Assembly (NCBI GenBank): GCA_028023455.1
Contig: JAQFVV010012416.1
Location: 1,545,767-1,609,766, forward strand
Source of the DNA: Epiperipatus broadwayi
Taxonomy: Eukaryota > Onychophora > Udeonychophora > Euonychophora > Peripatidae
Length of the DNA: 64,000 nt
Direction of reading: 5' to 3'
The position numbers and the translations under genes were made by a program. Positions 37,256 to 49,212 of the stretch are shown piece after piece. Every line of letters starts with the position of its first letter. Position 1 is the stretch's first letter. A model generated the notes under the pieces. That model searched no databases. It was not told where the DNA came from and saw nothing but the letters and a program-made list of their open reading frames with translations.

Positions 37256-40029
37256 AGATTGTTGTATTAAACATTGCAATAATAATGGGTCTTTATTTAA
37301 TTTAAATATTTTATATATAAAAGATAATATGAAGATTCTAGACAATTTTCATTAAATAAGTATCAAAAATATTTTTAAAACATAATATAAATATTTTAAT
37401 ATGTAATGTAATTTGCAAATGTTGGTAAAACAGAGAGAAAACTAAAATCAGATAATTTCTTTTGTTTTCTCTCTTCAATAATTTTGTTTATTTACCAATA
37501 TTAATTTAATTTTGATTTTAAAAGTACTAAGAGAAAATAATTTTTTCTTTTTAGTAAATTATTTACTAACATTTAATTTTAACTTTTTAAGAAAGTTTTG
37601 TGCTTAGAAATATTTTTAAAAAAAAAAAGAGGAAAAAAATTTAACATTTTTGTTAAATTTTTGTTCTAATTAATTAGAATTATTATTTCTTTATGTCTCT
37701 TCAATCCAACAAGCAGTATATATCAGATCAATGTAATTAACTGATTATCTTGTTTTTACTTTTACAAGAAAATATTAATTAAAAACAAATGTCAAAAATT
37801 TTTTATTCTAATTTGTGTTTTGATTTCGATGTCATTGTTAAAGAGAAGAAATAATTAAACAATTGTGATTGTAAATAGTGATCTAATTAGTTATTACTAA
37901 ATTTTATCATGTTGGAGACAGAGTTGCTATTAATCAAAGACAGTGGTTGATCCAAAATTAAAAGGGTGTGGTTAAATCAGAAGATCTAAGTGTCCTTGAG
38001 AAGTAATCAGTTTTGATCCAGCTACTGGAGAAACCTAGCTGTTGAAGAGGACAGTCATTACTGACCCAGCTGCTGAAGAACATAGGATAAAAATGTTTTA
38101 ATTAAGCTACTAAAAAAGAAAGCATATGCAGAAATTCAACTGTTTAAAAATCTTTCCTGCTATGAAAATCATGTAGTTAACAGCATCTATCTCTATGTAA
38201 TATGCATCTCTAGAAAAATGTAAAACAAGAAAAATTATCCTGAAGAAATCTACAATCATGTCTCCAACCAAGAGCATAAGTGTTTCTATGTATTAACCTG
38301 TCAGAGAAATTTTATTGGAAAGAAAATGGATAAATTTTTTGCTATTTATAAACCTGAAAATATTGCATATCAAAAATAGACAAATTAATCATGTATATTG
38401 TGTAGAAGCCTTCAAGAAAAAAACTTACCTGAAAAACTAGAAATTATAACTGCAAAGAAGGACTCCCAAAAGAATAAAGCTATGGTTAAAAGTATTTTTT
38501 ATGTGCACATTATATTTTCACTTATAGTTTAAATTTTTTTTTTAAAATAAAGTAATGATTTTATAAAAGTAATGATTAGTAATTTTGAATAATTTTATTA
38601 ATTTAATATTAGTTGTAAAATGTGTTTTTGAATGCTTTTATTGATTTTGGAAAATCTGTTTGTTTGTTTGTCAACTTTTGATCTTTTGCAACCTAAAATA
38701 AAATTTTAAAATTGAGATTTAATATATTAAAATTTAATGGAATTGCTTGAAAATTGATATATATATCTAAGTTATAGCACTAATCCATTTGGAATACTTA
38801 TCTTTTCAGTATGTCAACTAGTTTGATAGGAAAAGTATGAAAAATATTCAATGATTTCATGTTTTGCAGTTAACAATTGTTCTTATAATTTTCATTTGGT
38901 TTAAATAATAGTCATGAGAAAGCAATTTAAATTTTTTTCTTTCAATTTAATAAAATTTTTAAAACCATTTTAAATTTAATATAGATATATATCATATTTA
39001 GTATGAGTACATAATTATATATGAATACTAAATCAGTAACTAAGTATTGTACTTAAAAGTATATCTATTTTTATTTTAAAACATTTTTTTAAAAAAAAAA
39101 AAAACTAGAAAAATCACATTATTTAAAACAATCAAAAAGATCACAAATTTTTTTCTTCAGCAATTTTTTAAAAAAAAAACAACTGTTTTAACAGTTTCCT
39201 TTTTTCAATATACCTATTGGCTAAGTGAATTAAAGTTTTAACCTTTTGATTGGTCAATTAATTACACAATCAGCAATAAAAATATATTTGCCATTTAATA
39301 TTATATTCATATTAGTTTACTATCTAAAAAATAAATTAATAATTTGTCAGATTATTAAAGTAAATGAAAGTTTTTTCAAAAATAAATTTCTAATTATAAT
39401 TGATAAAAATAATCTATAGTGGAAAACATAAAATGAACATTTCATAACTTATTACAAAATGCAGCTTAAGTCATAGATTTTTTTTTCAGTTTACTTTCCT
39501 GTAAAAGGAAGAATTTTTACTAAAATCTGAATTATTCTTCTAAAATAATTATATTTTCACACATATTTTATGAAAATAATAATAAATACATAAAAAAATA
39601 CTCTAAAACATACATTTTCATTTTGAAAATCAAAACAAAAAATTTAAAACTGTCAAAAATGTTTATAAGCGCTCCCTTTAGTTGAAAATGACAAATAACC
39701 AACGAGCATCTTGGAAAGCCTGCCACCTCATTGTTATAGCTTTAAATTTAAATATTATTGATTTTTTTTTACTTGTAAAATAATTCTAAAGATGACAGCA
39801 TCATACAGTACATTTTTCTTGATAACATGATCATAAATTCACCATGGTAATGTACAAATTAGTGATTGAGAGCAAGTCAAGGCTGATTACAACTATAGTC
39901 ACAGGGTGCAGAGGAAAGGTTAAAATAAAAATAAATCTATCAATCTAAATAGAGAACTTAGTTACTGACTTATTATACATATATAATTATAAATCTTAAA
40001 AGCCTGAAGCTAAACTAGTTAATAAAATA
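37256..40029. other. AT-rich stretch, no gene recognised
   Basis: Extensive A/T runs and short local inverted repeats (for example about 37430-37480). No protein signal in either strand that I can support. Confidence 0.45.
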
Positions 40030-41211
40030 ATCAAAATTACCCCAAATCTACAGCTCAACCAGACTAGCCAAATAAAAAATAAACACTAAAACACAATGAA
40101 TGGTTTCACTGCTGCAAACTGACTTTTCAAGTGTAAAGAACTAAAAAATAACATATTTAAGCCAAATATAGCCATAATTCCATTTACATGCCATACATGC
40201 TTAATATTAGAAAAACTTTTAAATAAGTTAATTGCTTCAGATCATAAATTTTTAATAATAAAGATTCTTTAATTCTTTTTATTAAATTTCTCTCAAAGAA
40301 AACAACCTTAGCTTCATCAAAATTAATAGTGTGGCTGTATTTTTTTCTAACCCTACTTTTATGTATCTTTATTCTTTCAATTAAACTCATACTACTCTGA
40401 CCTATATATACCTTTTTACAAAAACACTATTCCAGGAAGTCTTTCTATCAAAAATTTCCTCTGTATTATTTAATAAATTATTCAAAGTAATACCCCTTTT
40501 TATAAAAAAAAAAAATTGTTTGGGTGTTGGCTTCTCTAATAAATCTGTTAAAAGCATTTTGTTTAATATTTATAATAATATAAAAAATAAAGAAAAATAT
40601 GATTTTATTTCTTTACCATTTAAATTGTCTACTTATAGAATTGTATGTAAAAATAGTAATTTGTTTGGAAATAAGAAAATTGTTTGGAAAAGGGGTATTA
40701 TTTTGAATAATTTATTAAATAATACAAAAGAAATTTTCGATAGAAAGACTATTTCTCAAATAGTGTATATTATCCCTTGTTTTTGTAAGAAGGTATATGT
40801 CAGAGTAGTTTGAACTTAAATGAAAAAATAAAGGTACATAAAATAGGGTTAAAATTAAATATCTTATTTCTACTTTATATATATCCATGAAAAAGATACA
40901 GGCCACACAATTAATTTTGATGAGGCTAAAGTTGTCTTCTTTGAACAAAATAAAATAAGAAGAAGAATTAAAGAATGTTTATTATTAAAAATGTATGATT
41001 CTGAAGCAATTAATTTATTTAAAAGTTCTTTTAATATTATGGGTATATGGCATGTAAGTGAAATTGTGGGCAGTGTTCAGTTTAAATATGCTATTTTGTA
41101 GTTCTTTACACTCGAGAAGTCTGCTCACAGCAGTAAAACTATTGGTTGTGTTTTAGAATTTTTTTTTGTTGGCTAGACTGGTTGAGTTATGGATTTGGGG
41201 TAACTTTGATT
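40030..41211. pseudogene. Head-to-head inverted Penelope-like 3' ends (GIY-YIG region)
   Basis: Left arm 40030-40503 (minus) and right arm 40687-41211 (plus) are imperfect inverted copies. Both decode to the C-terminal nuclease region of a Penelope-like protein. Left: 'SLIERIKIHKSRVRKK', 'HTINFDEAKVVFFE'. Right: 'IVYIIPCFCKKVYV', 'HTINFDEAKVVFFEQ', 'IRRRIKECLLLK'. The unpaired middle (40520-40690) continues the right copy upstream as 'YDFISLPFKLS', the linker before the nuclease. Both copies have stops or frameshifts. Penelope-like elements are known for partial, inverted or tandem terminal copies, which fits. The RT part is absent. Confidence 0.8.
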
Positions 41212-41608
41212 ATATATAATTATGTATACATAATAAATATAATATAATATATACATTAAGAGTATAAAGTAGAAATTCATATAACATTAAAAGTATATAT
41301 ATATATTAACTTCTGCAGAAATATCTAATGACTTACATATACTATAGGTGTGATATTGATTTGAAGTAGAATTATATATATTAAGTGAAGTTCATTTTCA
41401 ATATATACACGTATTATTATGTTCACATAATAAATATGATATACATAAAGGGTATATTTAACTTATAGCAGAAATATCTAGTGATATATATATATATATA
41501 TTAGTGTCCACTAAATTTAAAATACGATATAGTTTTACATTTGATTTACTGTGCTAATACTAAAAACGATATAAAAACTTAAAAAATATTAAAAATAATT
41601 TTAAAAAA
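41212..41608. other. AT-rich spacer with TA repeats
   Basis: Runs of 'atatat' near 41295-41305 and 41485-41502. A segment around 41225-41300 partly repeats at 41420-41500 ('acataataaatat', 'cagaaatatctaatga'), a local duplication. Confidence 0.45.
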
Positions 41609-41609
41609 A

Positions 41610-41825
41610 ATGCTTTTATTGATTGCACACTAAAAAAGATTAAATAACTATTTCTTCGATCACAATTGGAGTTTTTATATTTAAATTAAAATAAAAGCAT
41701 GCGGGTTGAATTTAATTAATTTCTGGACTCCAATATTTTTATTTCAAGTTAAATCTAAAAACTCCAATTGTAGATGAAAAAACAATTATTTTATTTCTTT
41801 TTAGTGCACAGTCAATAAAAGCATT
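41610..41825. mobile_element. MITE-like element with ~85-bp terminal inverted repeats
   Basis: Outer ends 'tgcttttattgattgcaca' and 'tgcacagtcaataaaagca' are inverted copies. Pairing continues inward through 'caattggagttttt' / 'aaaaactccaattg' to about 41690 and 41740, leaving a ~40-bp loop. No coding capacity. The flanks are A/T runs, so the target duplication cannot be read. Confidence 0.85.
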
Positions 41826-43921
41826 AAATATAAAAAAATTTTTTATCACCATTATTTTTTAAATCCATTTAATTTTTCTCTTCAAAATTATAAAGAGTTT
41901 TTAAAAAAAATAATTTCATTAAATTTAAAATTTTCTTTTCAAATGTTTTTCTTTTCATTCATTTACACACACCCCCCCCAATTATGTATAAAGGATTAAG
42001 CAAATTTAACTTATCTCTGATTGAAAAGCTTTTTTTCACCTTTTGTTATTTTAAGGAATAATCAATTTAATAAAGGCAAAAATTAATTAATTCAGAGAAT
42101 ATAAATCAACTGGTTAATTACAATTTTTATGAAACTATATTTTTTGATAAAATGAATAAGTTTACATTTTTATATTATCATGCTATTTTTAAATTTTTAT
42201 TTATCATTAATCAGTTAGTTATTAAATAATTATTTAAAAAATAATTTAGTGTTAATGTCTTTATTCCTCCAGCTATCTGTTCTATGAATTGATAGTATGT
42301 GATGTGATTATAATACAGCTTAATGTTGTAAAGACTTAAATTATTCCAGTAAAGCTATTTGATTATAGTAGAGTAAGAATTATTTAAAATTATTTAGAAT
42401 AAGCTGCTACATTTACTTAACTCTTAATCATAGTAACAATTCAGAGTTCTTACTTCCAAGCTAGATTAATGCATAATGTTGAATTATATGGATGTAGGGC
42501 TCATATTGGTGTTTGGACATCTAGAAGATTATCCTGGATGGCATAATGTTATCATTTTTAGAGTCCATGAACTATATTTTATTTATTAGAAATTAAGTTT
42601 ATAGTTGGCGAGTACATTAATGGTACTATATGACCAGAGAATTAATGAAGATTAGCATGTTTCAGTATTTCAACATTATTTAACTTTTTTATATTATGAT
42701 AGATTAACACTTAAGTATGTGTATCCAGATAATTGTGTTGTTTTTCTGCCCTAAGATTGGCAGTAGCTATATAATTAGTCTGACTATAGTGGACCCCTTT
42801 CAAATCCAGTCACAAGGTTGACTGTTGATTTTTGACTATTCTTCATTGATCACTGATGAGTAATGATTACTTTTGTTTAATGTTGGGTGAACTTATTGTT
42901 AGTTTAATTCTTTACCAATCTCTCATGCTCATTCATTTATTTTATTTGTGATTAGTGGGGGTGATGATGATGGTTTTCCATCTCCTCATATTATCCCCAT
43001 GTTTACCCCTCCTTAAACTCTGCATTGTTACAATACTTAATGGGTTATTTTCAAAAGTGCTATATCACCTAATTATATCTCACTCATTATGGTTATATAA
43101 AAACTTCTCTACACTGATACCATAACAGAAGATTTGTTCTTTGTCAAAATTTTAAGAAGCTATTATGGTAACTTGTCATTCTAAACTGTGAAGATCTTTT
43201 CAACATTTATAGTTATTCTACTCAACATAACTTTAATACCATTGATTATGAGTTTTATAAAAATTAGTGATCTATATTCAATTAGTTATTATTTCTTTAG
43301 AGCTCTATTATTTCTTTAGAAAATACAATATTTTATTTAATTCCATTATTTTATATTTAAGATGCAAATTTAAAATGCTAAAATAAAATATTTACCTCCA
43401 ATAATAACCAGTGTTATCATGTGTTGCACTTTCACTGTTTATGGACAGAGAACTTAACCTACACTAATCCTTTAATGCTTTATTATAAATATTTCTTTGA
43501 TTCTCATATATGATTCAATAAGACAAAGATCAATTAGAATTCATATCTTATTTTATTAAATTTACTAAAATATATATTATTAAAATTTTTGAGCTAAGTT
43601 TCAAAGAATGCAAATTCGTCACCCCTGAGATTTATGTTATCCATTTCAGAAGCGTAACACCTTTTTTGTTTTTTCTTTACGCACAGATAATACAATTCGA
43701 ATTAAATTCAAGCAAACAAAAAAGATTATATGAAATGTTAAAATAGAAATTCCCTTGAAGACAGATGTATTGATATGACTTAAATAATAATTCAAAATGA
43801 CTGGTTAATGATAAAATGTAGAAAACACTTTTCTCAACAGTAATCTATTTCTCATATGTTTTTGCATAATTAAATGTGTGATTGATGTGTGACAATTATT
43901 GAGAAAAAAGTTATAAAATAC
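41826..43921 (-). other. AT-rich DNA downstream of the KCNQ exons (intron or 3' flank)
   Basis: The donor at 43921-43920 implies that transcription continues into this stretch. I looked for the next KCNQ exon (rest of helix D and the C-terminus) and did not find one I can support. A C run follows CA repeats at about 41967-41980. Confidence 0.45.
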
Positions 43922-44024
43922 CTGCTGTTCAACTCTGTATAATCTTGATCCTATGGTCATATTGGCTTTACCTCTTTCGCTTGTTGTCATATAGGCGCCA
44001 GGTTTTCCTAACGTTTGATCTAAC
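43922..44024 (-). CDS. KCNQ1-like: KCNQ1-type K+ channel, downstream exon (C-D linker and start of helix D)
   Basis: A 103-bp minus-strand exon. The acceptor is a good pyrimidine tract ending 'ttctttcatag' just before 44024, and the donor is 'cag|gtattt' at 43922/43921. The split codon AG|G joins cleanly to the upstream exon. It encodes 34 residues, including 'LDQTLGKPGAYMTT' and 'NMTIGSRLYRVEQQ'. In human KCNQ1 the matching region is LDQSIGKP...NTIGARLNRVEDK: the end of helix C, the variable linker, and the start of helix D, the tetramerising coiled coil. The exon ends in phase 0. From memory, human KCNQ1 divides this stretch into two small exons (14 and 15), whereas here it is one. KCNQ channels are tetrameric voltage-gated K+ channels of the plasma membrane. 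No stops or frameshifts, so it looks functional. Confidence 0.95.
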
Positions 44025-44118
44025 CTATGAAAGAAGGAAAATTATCAATATACATGAACTAAACATTTACTAAAACTAAACAGACATAAAAAACATCAAA
44101 CATGCTATATGGGATAAC

Positions 44119-45290
44119 AATCAACTTTTAAGCTATCAACAATCTCAAACTATAGTCAAGGCAACTTCCTTTTATCAATAAAGGTGGTACCACCTTTATC
44201 TATAATCTGATATGCTTACATAGGTATTAAACTTTGCAACTTCACCAAGTAAAGTAAGATTAGTAATGCAAAGAAGTTTAAACAAAGCTCATTAATCACA
44301 AAAATATAACCTGTTCTGAAAACGGACTAATAAATAGTAAATTATAACTTCCAATTTCCATGTAAAGCAGTATTATACAATAAAGCCAATTACTGAAGGC
44401 TTTAATAGGTTTATACATGTAGATAAAAATAATCAACCCTTAAGCTATCAACAATTCAACCTGTAGTCAAGGCAACCTCCTTAAAATACTAAAAGTGGTA
44501 TACTTTTATCTATGGTCTGATATGTTTACATAGAGACTAACGATTGCAACTTGACCAAGGAGAGTAAGACTAATAATGCAAAGAAGTTTAAACAAACTTA
44601 ATTAACCAGGAAAATATAACCTGTTCTGAAAACAGACTAATAAATAGTCAATTATAACTTCCAGAAATCATTTATAACTTCCAATTTCAATATGAAGTAT
44701 ATATTTTCCAAGACAATAATGCTAATTACTCAAGTCTTTAATAGGTTTACAAATGTAGATGATAACAAATGACTATTTATTAGCCTGCTTTCAGAAAATG
44801 AAAGTTATAATTGATTATTTATTAGTTTATTTTCAGAGCAGGTTATATTTGCCTGATTAATAAGGTTTGTTTAAACTTTTTTTGTATTATTAATCTTTAA
44901 GCATCACGTGATCACTATCTTATACTAGCACATAATTGTTTATAAACAAAGCAATTAGTCTGGGGATATTGGATGAGTAGGCATTAGATAGGGATTTTAT
45001 GCACAAGCCTTCTGGCATTCATTGATTACTCTGGTTGGCACAGGGTGGCAATACTGTATGGAGAGTTTTGTTTTGTTTATTATTAATCTTACTCTCTCTG
45101 GTCAAGTTGCAATCTTTAGTGTTTATATAAACATATCATGCCATAGATAAAGTTACTATCTTTATTGTTGAAGAAGTTGCCTTGACTACAGGTTGAGATT
45201 GTTGACAGTTTAAATGTTAATCGTCTACATTTATAAACCTATTAAAGCCTTGAGTGGCTTTATTGTCTTATGCTATGTGTGCTTTTACAC
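44119..45290. repeat. Two direct units plus an inverted unit, interrupted by a retroposon
   Basis: Unit A starts near 44119 and unit B near 44431 (period about 312 bp). Both carry 'aagctatcaacaat', 'tcaaggcaac', 'gcaaagaagtttaaacaaa' and 'tttaataggttta'. From about 44790 the same sequence returns in reverse ('ggtttgtttaaac', then after the insertion 'ggtcaagttgcaatc', 'gaagttgccttgactacagg', 'aaacctattaaagcct'), ending near 45290. The inverted unit is split by the family H copy at 44898-45077. Confidence 0.88.
44898..45077 (-). mobile_element. Hairpin retroposon (family H), single-arm copy with 13-bp TSD, nested
   Basis: Starts with the tail 'taagcatcacgtgatcacta', then joins directly to 'ttagtctggggatattgg' and runs through 'gggattttatgcacaagcc' to 'atggagagttttg'. 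The exact repeat 'tattattaatctt' lies at 44885-44897 and 45078-45090. The site is inside the inverted unit of the intron array, whose sequence is continuous once the insert and one repeat are removed. Confidence 0.92.
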
Positions 45291-45529
45291 AATATTAGAG
45301 ACAAAAGCTAACGATTGATACTCAATTAATTACTTAAGATCCTTAAGCTATTATTCATTTAATTATTTTTTATTTATGCGTATATTAACTCTGATTGACT
45401 AATTAAACTATAAAATTGCAAAATATTCTACTAGAATATTTAGAGGCAACTTTTCATATTTAGAGGGTAGGGGATCCTAAACAAGACTGCAAACATACAA
45501 TTATTTGATGAAAAAAGTTCTTGTCAAAG

Positions 45530-45628
45530 TCAAGCGTTGGTGGCCGAGTGGTTAGCACAGGTGCCTTACAAGCGGTTGTCTCGGGGGTTCGCTTCCCGGC
45601 AGACACTTTGACACATAAAAAGAAAAAG
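45530..45628 (+). mobile_element. tRNA-derived SINE (family S), complete, 15-bp TSD
   Basis: Body 'tcaagcgttggtggccgag' (good A box), 'gggggttcgcttcccggc' (good B box), 'actttgacacat' and an A-rich tail. The direct repeat 'aagttcttgtcaaag' lies at 45515-45529 and 45629-45643. It is antisense to KCNQ within the intron. A and B boxes are close to consensus, suggesting a young copy. Confidence 0.93.
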
Positions 45629-45962
45629 AAGTTCTTGTCAAAGATCTAACTTTAGGTGAATTGTTATGATTACACCATTTCGTGAAAAATCAGAAATAAT
45701 AATTTTTAGCCTCTAAACATATTCTCTTTTGCTACTTTCTCAATGTTTAATGCTATATATATATATTTAAAATCTTTATATTAGGTGTAATTATATTTGT
45801 AGCTTTTTAGCAATTTTCTTAACACAAATTATAAATAAGTAAATAAAAATGTTTTCCAAAAAATTATCATCAAACAATAATAACTATAATCATACAATCT
45901 GCATTAGAATACTAAGCAATTAATGGATTTTAATTAAAAATATGGTGAAAGAGATATTCCTA

Positions 45963-46058
<96 letters not shown>

Positions 46059-46720
46059 CTATAAAAATAAAATAAAGACCTATTAATGGTATTGAAATTC
46101 ATTTTCAGAAATTTTATTATTGTTCTTCTATTTGAAAAAATTATAAAAGTTCCTACTGATATATCTTTATTTTAAATGCAGTAGTTTTTACAATTTTTCA
46201 ATGTTTCCAATCAGATGTACTTGATTAAACCCTACTCAAAGGATTCTACTATACTGAATCTTAACCTTATGAATTGGTTAATTGATAGACTATCTCACTC
46301 ATCTTTTGCTTATAAAAAAAAACAAAAAATTCATAAGTTGTAATTGATTTCAATTGTAGCTGTTTATGTACCTAGAATTAGACCTAAATAGAATGCAAAT
46401 AAATTGTTATTGAAAGTAAAATAAAACAAATTTAAATTTTCTGATAATGTATTGAAGTGACTAATAGTTTTTGTCTAGTTATATACTCTATGTTCTGCTA
46501 AATAATTATTTTTTCACATTTCAAGACGATCAGTAAGAAGTTTGAAGTAAAAAAGGCTCAAAGTTTGAGTCATCCTAAAAACTATACAACCGCAAGTATC
46601 CAGCAATTCTAATTTTTTAAAGCTAATGACTTAATTTTTGAAACTTCATCTTCCTTTATGGTTTATGCCAGAAATCATAAATCTGAGTTTTGATATGTGT
46701 TGAAGCATCTGAAAACACAA
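46059..46720 (-). other. Upstream KCNQ intron, AT-rich
   Basis: The acceptor at 46059-46060 shows that an intron begins here on the minus strand. No second exon or recognised repeat in this part. Confidence 0.6.
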
Positions 46721-47015
46721 ATATAATATTAAATTGTCCATACACTTTACTAGTGTTACACAATGCTTTATTTACCACCCTTTTTTTACAGTTTACAGTT
46801 TCAATTGCCCCAACAATCTTCTTCAGAACTTTATATCTCCTAGCCTCAACTGCTAAATTCAAGTTTAAATTTAAGTTTGAATTTAGAAGTTGAGGCTATG
46901 AGATATAAAGTTCTGAAGAAGATTGCTGGGGCAATCAAAACTAAACTATAAAAAAGAATGGTAAATAAAGCATTGTGTAACAGTAGTTAAGTGCATGGAC
47001 AATTTAGTATTATAT
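46721..47015. repeat. Near-perfect long hairpin, arms ~145 bp, loop ~6 nt
   Basis: Left arm 46721-46866 ('atataatattaaattgtcca' outward) pairs with 46873-47015. Matching blocks include 'caatcttcttcagaacttta' against 'taaagttctgaagaagattg' and 'gttacacaatgctttattta' against its complement. Only scattered mismatches are seen. The frames 46656-46862 and 46690-46893 arise from it. It sits about 660 bp upstream of a KCNQ exon. It could be a MITE with almost no loop or a recent inverted duplication. Confidence 0.95.
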
Positions 47016-49089
47016 GGTATACATTTGGTAATACAATAAGAAAGAATAGTTATTATATTTCTTGAAGAAAATACAAATATATAGTGCAGAATTCACTTTT
47101 TATTTGTTACATACCAAAACACAAACCGACATCAAAATAAACTTCATTTATTAACATACAATCTATATTACTCATCAACAAATATTTCTCTGTTCTATAA
47201 ACAAATGAAAGCAATTATATCCAGGACTGTTTGATTATCCTCATTTCAGATAGTTCATTGTTCAATTTATGCAGTCTTCTCTACAAAGAATTCGAATTCT
47301 CAAATCTTTTCTGCTAGGTTTATAATTAAAGCGAATTCATGCTGCATTCAGTCCAATTTCAGGAAATCATTCAATAGAAGATAACGTTGTTAGTTAGTTT
47401 CTATATTATTGATGTCTTTTTCATTCTCTCATATGTAAATTCTTCACCTCCCCATCCCTTTGATTTATAAAACAATCAAAACAATTAATTGCTTATATAA
47501 ATTAATATATAAGATAAAAAAAGATTAAACAGTCTTTAAACATATCCTTCCAGAATAAAGGTTACTTCAATGATTCTCCGTCGAAGAACAAGGAAGGAGG
47601 TGTTGCAGACCAAGCTTGTCAATTGCTGGATGATGATGATTTATGAAGTTTGTCACACTTATTTTTATTGAGATTTTTCACTTCCACTAAAGATATGACT
47701 AATTCTATATTTATTAAAGCATAGCCAGTTTGGTTATGGTACAGTTATGTAAAAATAAATTATAAGATTGACTTTAAAATTTTACCCGAATGAGGTTCAA
47801 ACTCATGTCAGAGTAATAGCAAGTGGATGTTGTACCACTGCATAATGAAACCTTTCTATATATATATCATTATATACACACATTAGCCTTGAACATTTAA
47901 AGGTAACATTTTAATATATTAACACAGCTACCTGTAATTATTAACAGTGGTACAAATATGGATAGGTACACTGCTATGATAAATGCTACAAAGTAATTAA
48001 TACATCATCTATACAATTAAATGGACTACAGTAAAATAAACAGGATTCACATTGATAAAGAAATTGTTGTTCCATATATAATTTTTCCTACTTCAAATAC
48101 ATATCTTTATGTATTTTTTAATTCATGTTTATATACTATAGCATAAACTAAGCTTTAATACTACTTTAATACTTTTTACATAAATATACTTGTATAAACG
48201 AACATATACAATTTCATGCTATCCTTTTCTATATATCTCGATGGGTAAGTGAAGGCATATAATGTTGGCTTCAACCATTACTATGATATTCTAAATCAGT
48301 GATCAAAATGAGTGTGAAAGAATATATATACACATTATAAATGTACATACAAATATGCAGAAATTATTTAAATTTCCAATTTTTTATTATAGTACGATAT
48401 ATATCTTCCTTATATCTGCTTATAATTTATCTCTCATTCATGCAAACACACTATTTTTTTTATATTTATTTAAGTTTTTTTTTTAACTCATTAATTATTA
48501 AAAAATGTTTCATCTATAAAACCAGATTTTATTCCATGTTTATTTAATTAAAAAAAAACAGCATCATTATATATATATAAAAAAAAACAAGAAAAAAAGT
48601 TTTGCCTGTAATAAAAACTGTTTTTGTTAAAGCAGGAATAAGATAATTTACTATCTAGAAGCCAATTAAAATTATAATTTAATTTCATTTCTTTTTAATA
48701 AGTTTTAATTATATTTAATTATCTACGAAATAAGAAAATGTTTGCTACAGCCTCTATTTTCTTAATTTATATGAATTTAATTACTATTATAAATAATTAC
48801 AATTTTTGTGTGAACAGTTCAAGGCATACAAAGTTTATAATTCAATATACATGTATGTCATTAGGTTTTATATGCACACACACACAAACCCAAGCATCTG
48901 GGCATTTAAATTTGGTTTTAAAAATAATACTTTAATACAGCTAAAAATACTGTCTAATAGTTATGCAAGAGCGGATAAAAATTCACTTACGACTTCCTGG
49001 TTTTCATTAGTTCATATAAATATACTATGGTGAAACAGAATAGTTTTGTATTGTCAAAGAAGCTAAATAAAACAACATGTTGTCATCCT
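47016..49089. other. AT-rich DNA with small repeat fragments
   Basis: 47606-47640 ('gcttgtcaattgctggatga') matches 14853-14872. 47785-47855 is a reversed tRNA-like SINE fragment of family T ('gaggttcaaactc' as B box). No exon found; a 'gtaagtg' donor-like site at about 48991 on the minus strand is not backed by a convincing exon. Confidence 0.4.
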
Positions 49090-49102
49090 ACATATTCAAT
49101 TT

Positions 49103-49199
49103 TTGTTTTTTTCAGGTGTCAAAGCATCGGCCGGGAAACGAACCCGGAACACCTGCTTGTAAGGCGGCTGTGCTAACCACTCGGCCACCAACGCTTGAC
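49103..49199 (-). mobile_element. tRNA-derived SINE (family S), complete, 13-bp TSD
   Basis: Reverse complement of family S: 'gtgtcaaagcatcggccggg', 'aacgaacccgg', 'ctaaccactcggccacc', 'aacgcttgac'. Flanking repeats are 'acatattcaattt' (49090-49102) and 'acatattcgattt' (49200-49212), one mismatch. The T run on the left is the reversed A tail. Confidence 0.92.
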
Positions 49200-49212
49200 A
49201 CATATTCGATTT

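Noticed and set aside
37028-37345. 105-codon minus frame
   Set aside because: Lies across the last family R unit. Composition and position are explained by the repeat.
1-43921. Next downstream KCNQ exon (helix D and C-terminus)
   Set aside because: I scanned the minus strand for a coiled-coil exon after a phase-0 acceptor and found nothing I could defend by eye.
48990-49035. Possible tiny KCNQ exon ending at a 'gtaagtg' donor on the minus strand
   Set aside because: Only ~34 bp, no match to KCNQ protein that I can recognise; an acceptor-like 'ttcaccatag' can occur by chance in AT-rich DNA.
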